NCBI GenBank assembly: GCA_963519075.1
Contig: CAUQMH010000088.1
Location: 1-6,238 of the forward strand
Reading direction: 5' to 3'
Length of the DNA: 6,238 nt
Source of the DNA: JABCPE02 sp963519075
GTDB taxonomy: Bacteria; Bacteroidota; Bacteroidia; Flavobacteriales; Weeksellaceae
Below, in pieces: positions 5,638-6,238 of the stretch (position 1 is the first letter of the stretch; every line of letters begins with the position of its first letter). A model generated the notes under the pieces. That model did no database searches and was not told where the DNA came from. It was given only the letters and a program-made list of their open reading frames with translations. Both the position numbers and the translations under genes were made by a program.

Positions 5638-6119
5638 TAATATATTCCTGTAACATCATCATATTTTTCCAATGTATTTATATTTAGTATGTTTGCATTC
5701 GATATATTAAATTTTTTTAATATATCTAAAGCCTTTTCACTAATAATCAAAGTAGTATTTTTATACAAATAAAAATCTAATAACATCTCATTTATTAAAC
5801 ATACTTCATTTATAGGAAAAGGTAATAAGCGAATAAAATTAGGCAATATTTTTTTATTGTATACTTCTAAAAAAAAGTCTGAAAAACTTATACCAATTTT
5901 TTGTAATTGAAATCCTTTCAAGTCACTTACCTTGATAATATCATATAAAGATTCTGATATAATAAAACAAGGATGTGTAGTTAGGATATCATCTCCCAAC
6001 CAGCTTTCAAATTCATAATCTAAAAAAGTCACTTCTTTAATTTTAGAATTTTCATACAAAATTTTAGATTTTCTCCCTATCCCTCCTGCAACTTCAGGTT
6101 CCAATATAAAATATTTCAT
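5637..6119 (-). CDS. Immunity-type protein (Imm11/Imm43-like), C-terminally truncated
   Basis: A 160-residue soluble protein with no signal peptide or membrane segment. The N-terminus MKYFILEPEVAGGIG and the later FESWLGDD, THPCFIISESL and GFQLQKIGISFSDFF pattern recall a family I remember as immunity proteins of polymorphic-toxin systems (MXAN_0049/Imm11 or Imm43 type). This is recognition from memory and the exact family is unsure. Members would bind and neutralise a cognate toxin in the cytoplasm. The start is supported by AAGGAAAA just before the ATG, an unusually clear ribosome site for this window. The gene is clearly richer in A/T than lysS or the desulfurase, which fits accessory DNA. 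Its stop appears to come from a 2-nt insertion. The undamaged protein would be about 171 residues, so the present form lacks roughly the last 11. No toxin gene is seen in the window. Confidence 0.75.
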   Translation of the reverse strand: MKYFILEPEVAGGIGRKSKILYENSKIKEVTFLDYEFESWLGDDILTTHPCFIISESLYDIIKVSDLKGFQLQKIGISFSDFFLEVYNKKILPNFIRLLPFPINEVCLINEMLLDFYLYKNTTLIISEKALDILKKFNISNANILNINTLEKYDDVTGIY

Positions 6120-6166
6120 TTTTCCTTGTTATTTTAGGAGTAAAAATTTCCATACATATCCCATTG

Positions 6167-6221
6167 TATTTCATTGCTTGGTAATTTGTTGTGATTTTAA
6201 CAACACATTAGAAACATTACC
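6167..6221 (-). repeat. Diverged 55-bp direct repeat, copy 2
   Basis: Partner of the copy at 5583-5637 and in the same orientation. Here the reading frame is intact through to TGA at 6171-6173. The two copies are 584 bp apart, which matches one gene plus its spacer and so points to a tandem gene duplication. Confidence 0.85.
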
Positions 6222-6238
6222 ATAAACTTGTTTTATAT
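6171..6238 (-). CDS. 3' end of a paralogous immunity-type gene (partial)
   Basis: Only the last 21 codons and the TGA at 6171-6173 lie in the window; they read IKQVYGNVSNVLLKSQQITKQ. This aligns with the end of the neighbouring immunity-like gene once its frameshift is corrected: IKQVY against VTGIY, then GNVSNVLLKSQ against GNVSDVFLKSQ. A 51-bp spacer without an obvious TAnnTTTG promoter or terminator separates it from the next gene, so the two are probably one transcript. Identity is inferred only from this C-terminal match. Confidence 0.6.
   Translation of the reverse strand, partial: IKQVYGNVSNVLLKSQQITKQ

Noticed and set aside
1..6238. CRISPR array, insertion sequence or transposase, phage integrase or att site
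   Set aside because: There are no regularly spaced short repeats, no transposase-like translation and no terminal inverted repeats. The tRNA-Asp pair is a possible integration target in principle, but nothing integrase-like or resembling a tRNA fragment lies beside it.

Overview
The window looks like a low-GC member of the Bacteroidota, most likely a flavobacterium of the Weeksellaceae type (Chryseobacterium/Riemerella relatives). This rests on three things: -7 elements of the form TAnnTTTG upstream of lysS, the tRNA genes and trxA; start codons that mostly lack a Shine-Dalgarno sequence; and the style of the encoded proteins. The genus is an inference. Every gene I can support lies on the minus strand, and I see no credible gene on the plus strand.

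From left to right (the reverse of transcription) there are three blocks. (1) Translation block, 1-1860: most of lysS (class II lysyl-tRNA synthetase, C-terminus beyond the left edge) with its own promoter, then two tRNA-Asp(GTC) genes in tandem, identical over 80 bp. The tRNA pair has a strong promoter at 1901-1932 and a terminator hairpin at 1645-1672. (2) trxA, 1995-2312: a thioredoxin with a WCAPC active site, its own promoter at 2342-2349 and a strong terminator at 1941-1972. (3) A tightly packed unit, 2378-5529, transcribed as UbiA-family prenyltransferase, then HAD-IB phosphatase (4-bp gap), then a small PrcB-like lipoprotein (18-bp gap), then an IscS/NifS-type cysteine desulfurase (8-bp overlap). 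The first two genes suggest polyprenyl-phosphate-linked pentose chemistry at the inner membrane. The last two look like passengers in the same transcript rather than members of that pathway.

The right end, 5583-6238, is visibly more A/T-rich and is accessory in character. It holds a 160-residue gene resembling immunity proteins of polymorphic-toxin systems and, at the window edge, the last 21 codons of a second gene. The 3' end of that second gene matches the DNA just past the stop of the first gene (46 of 55 bases by hand alignment). The two line up in one reading frame if two bases are removed just before that stop. I read this as a tandem array of paralogous immunity genes in which the downstream copy has lost about 11 C-terminal residues to a 2-nt insertion. 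No toxin gene is visible, so it would lie beyond the right edge or be absent. This array is the least ordinary part of the window.
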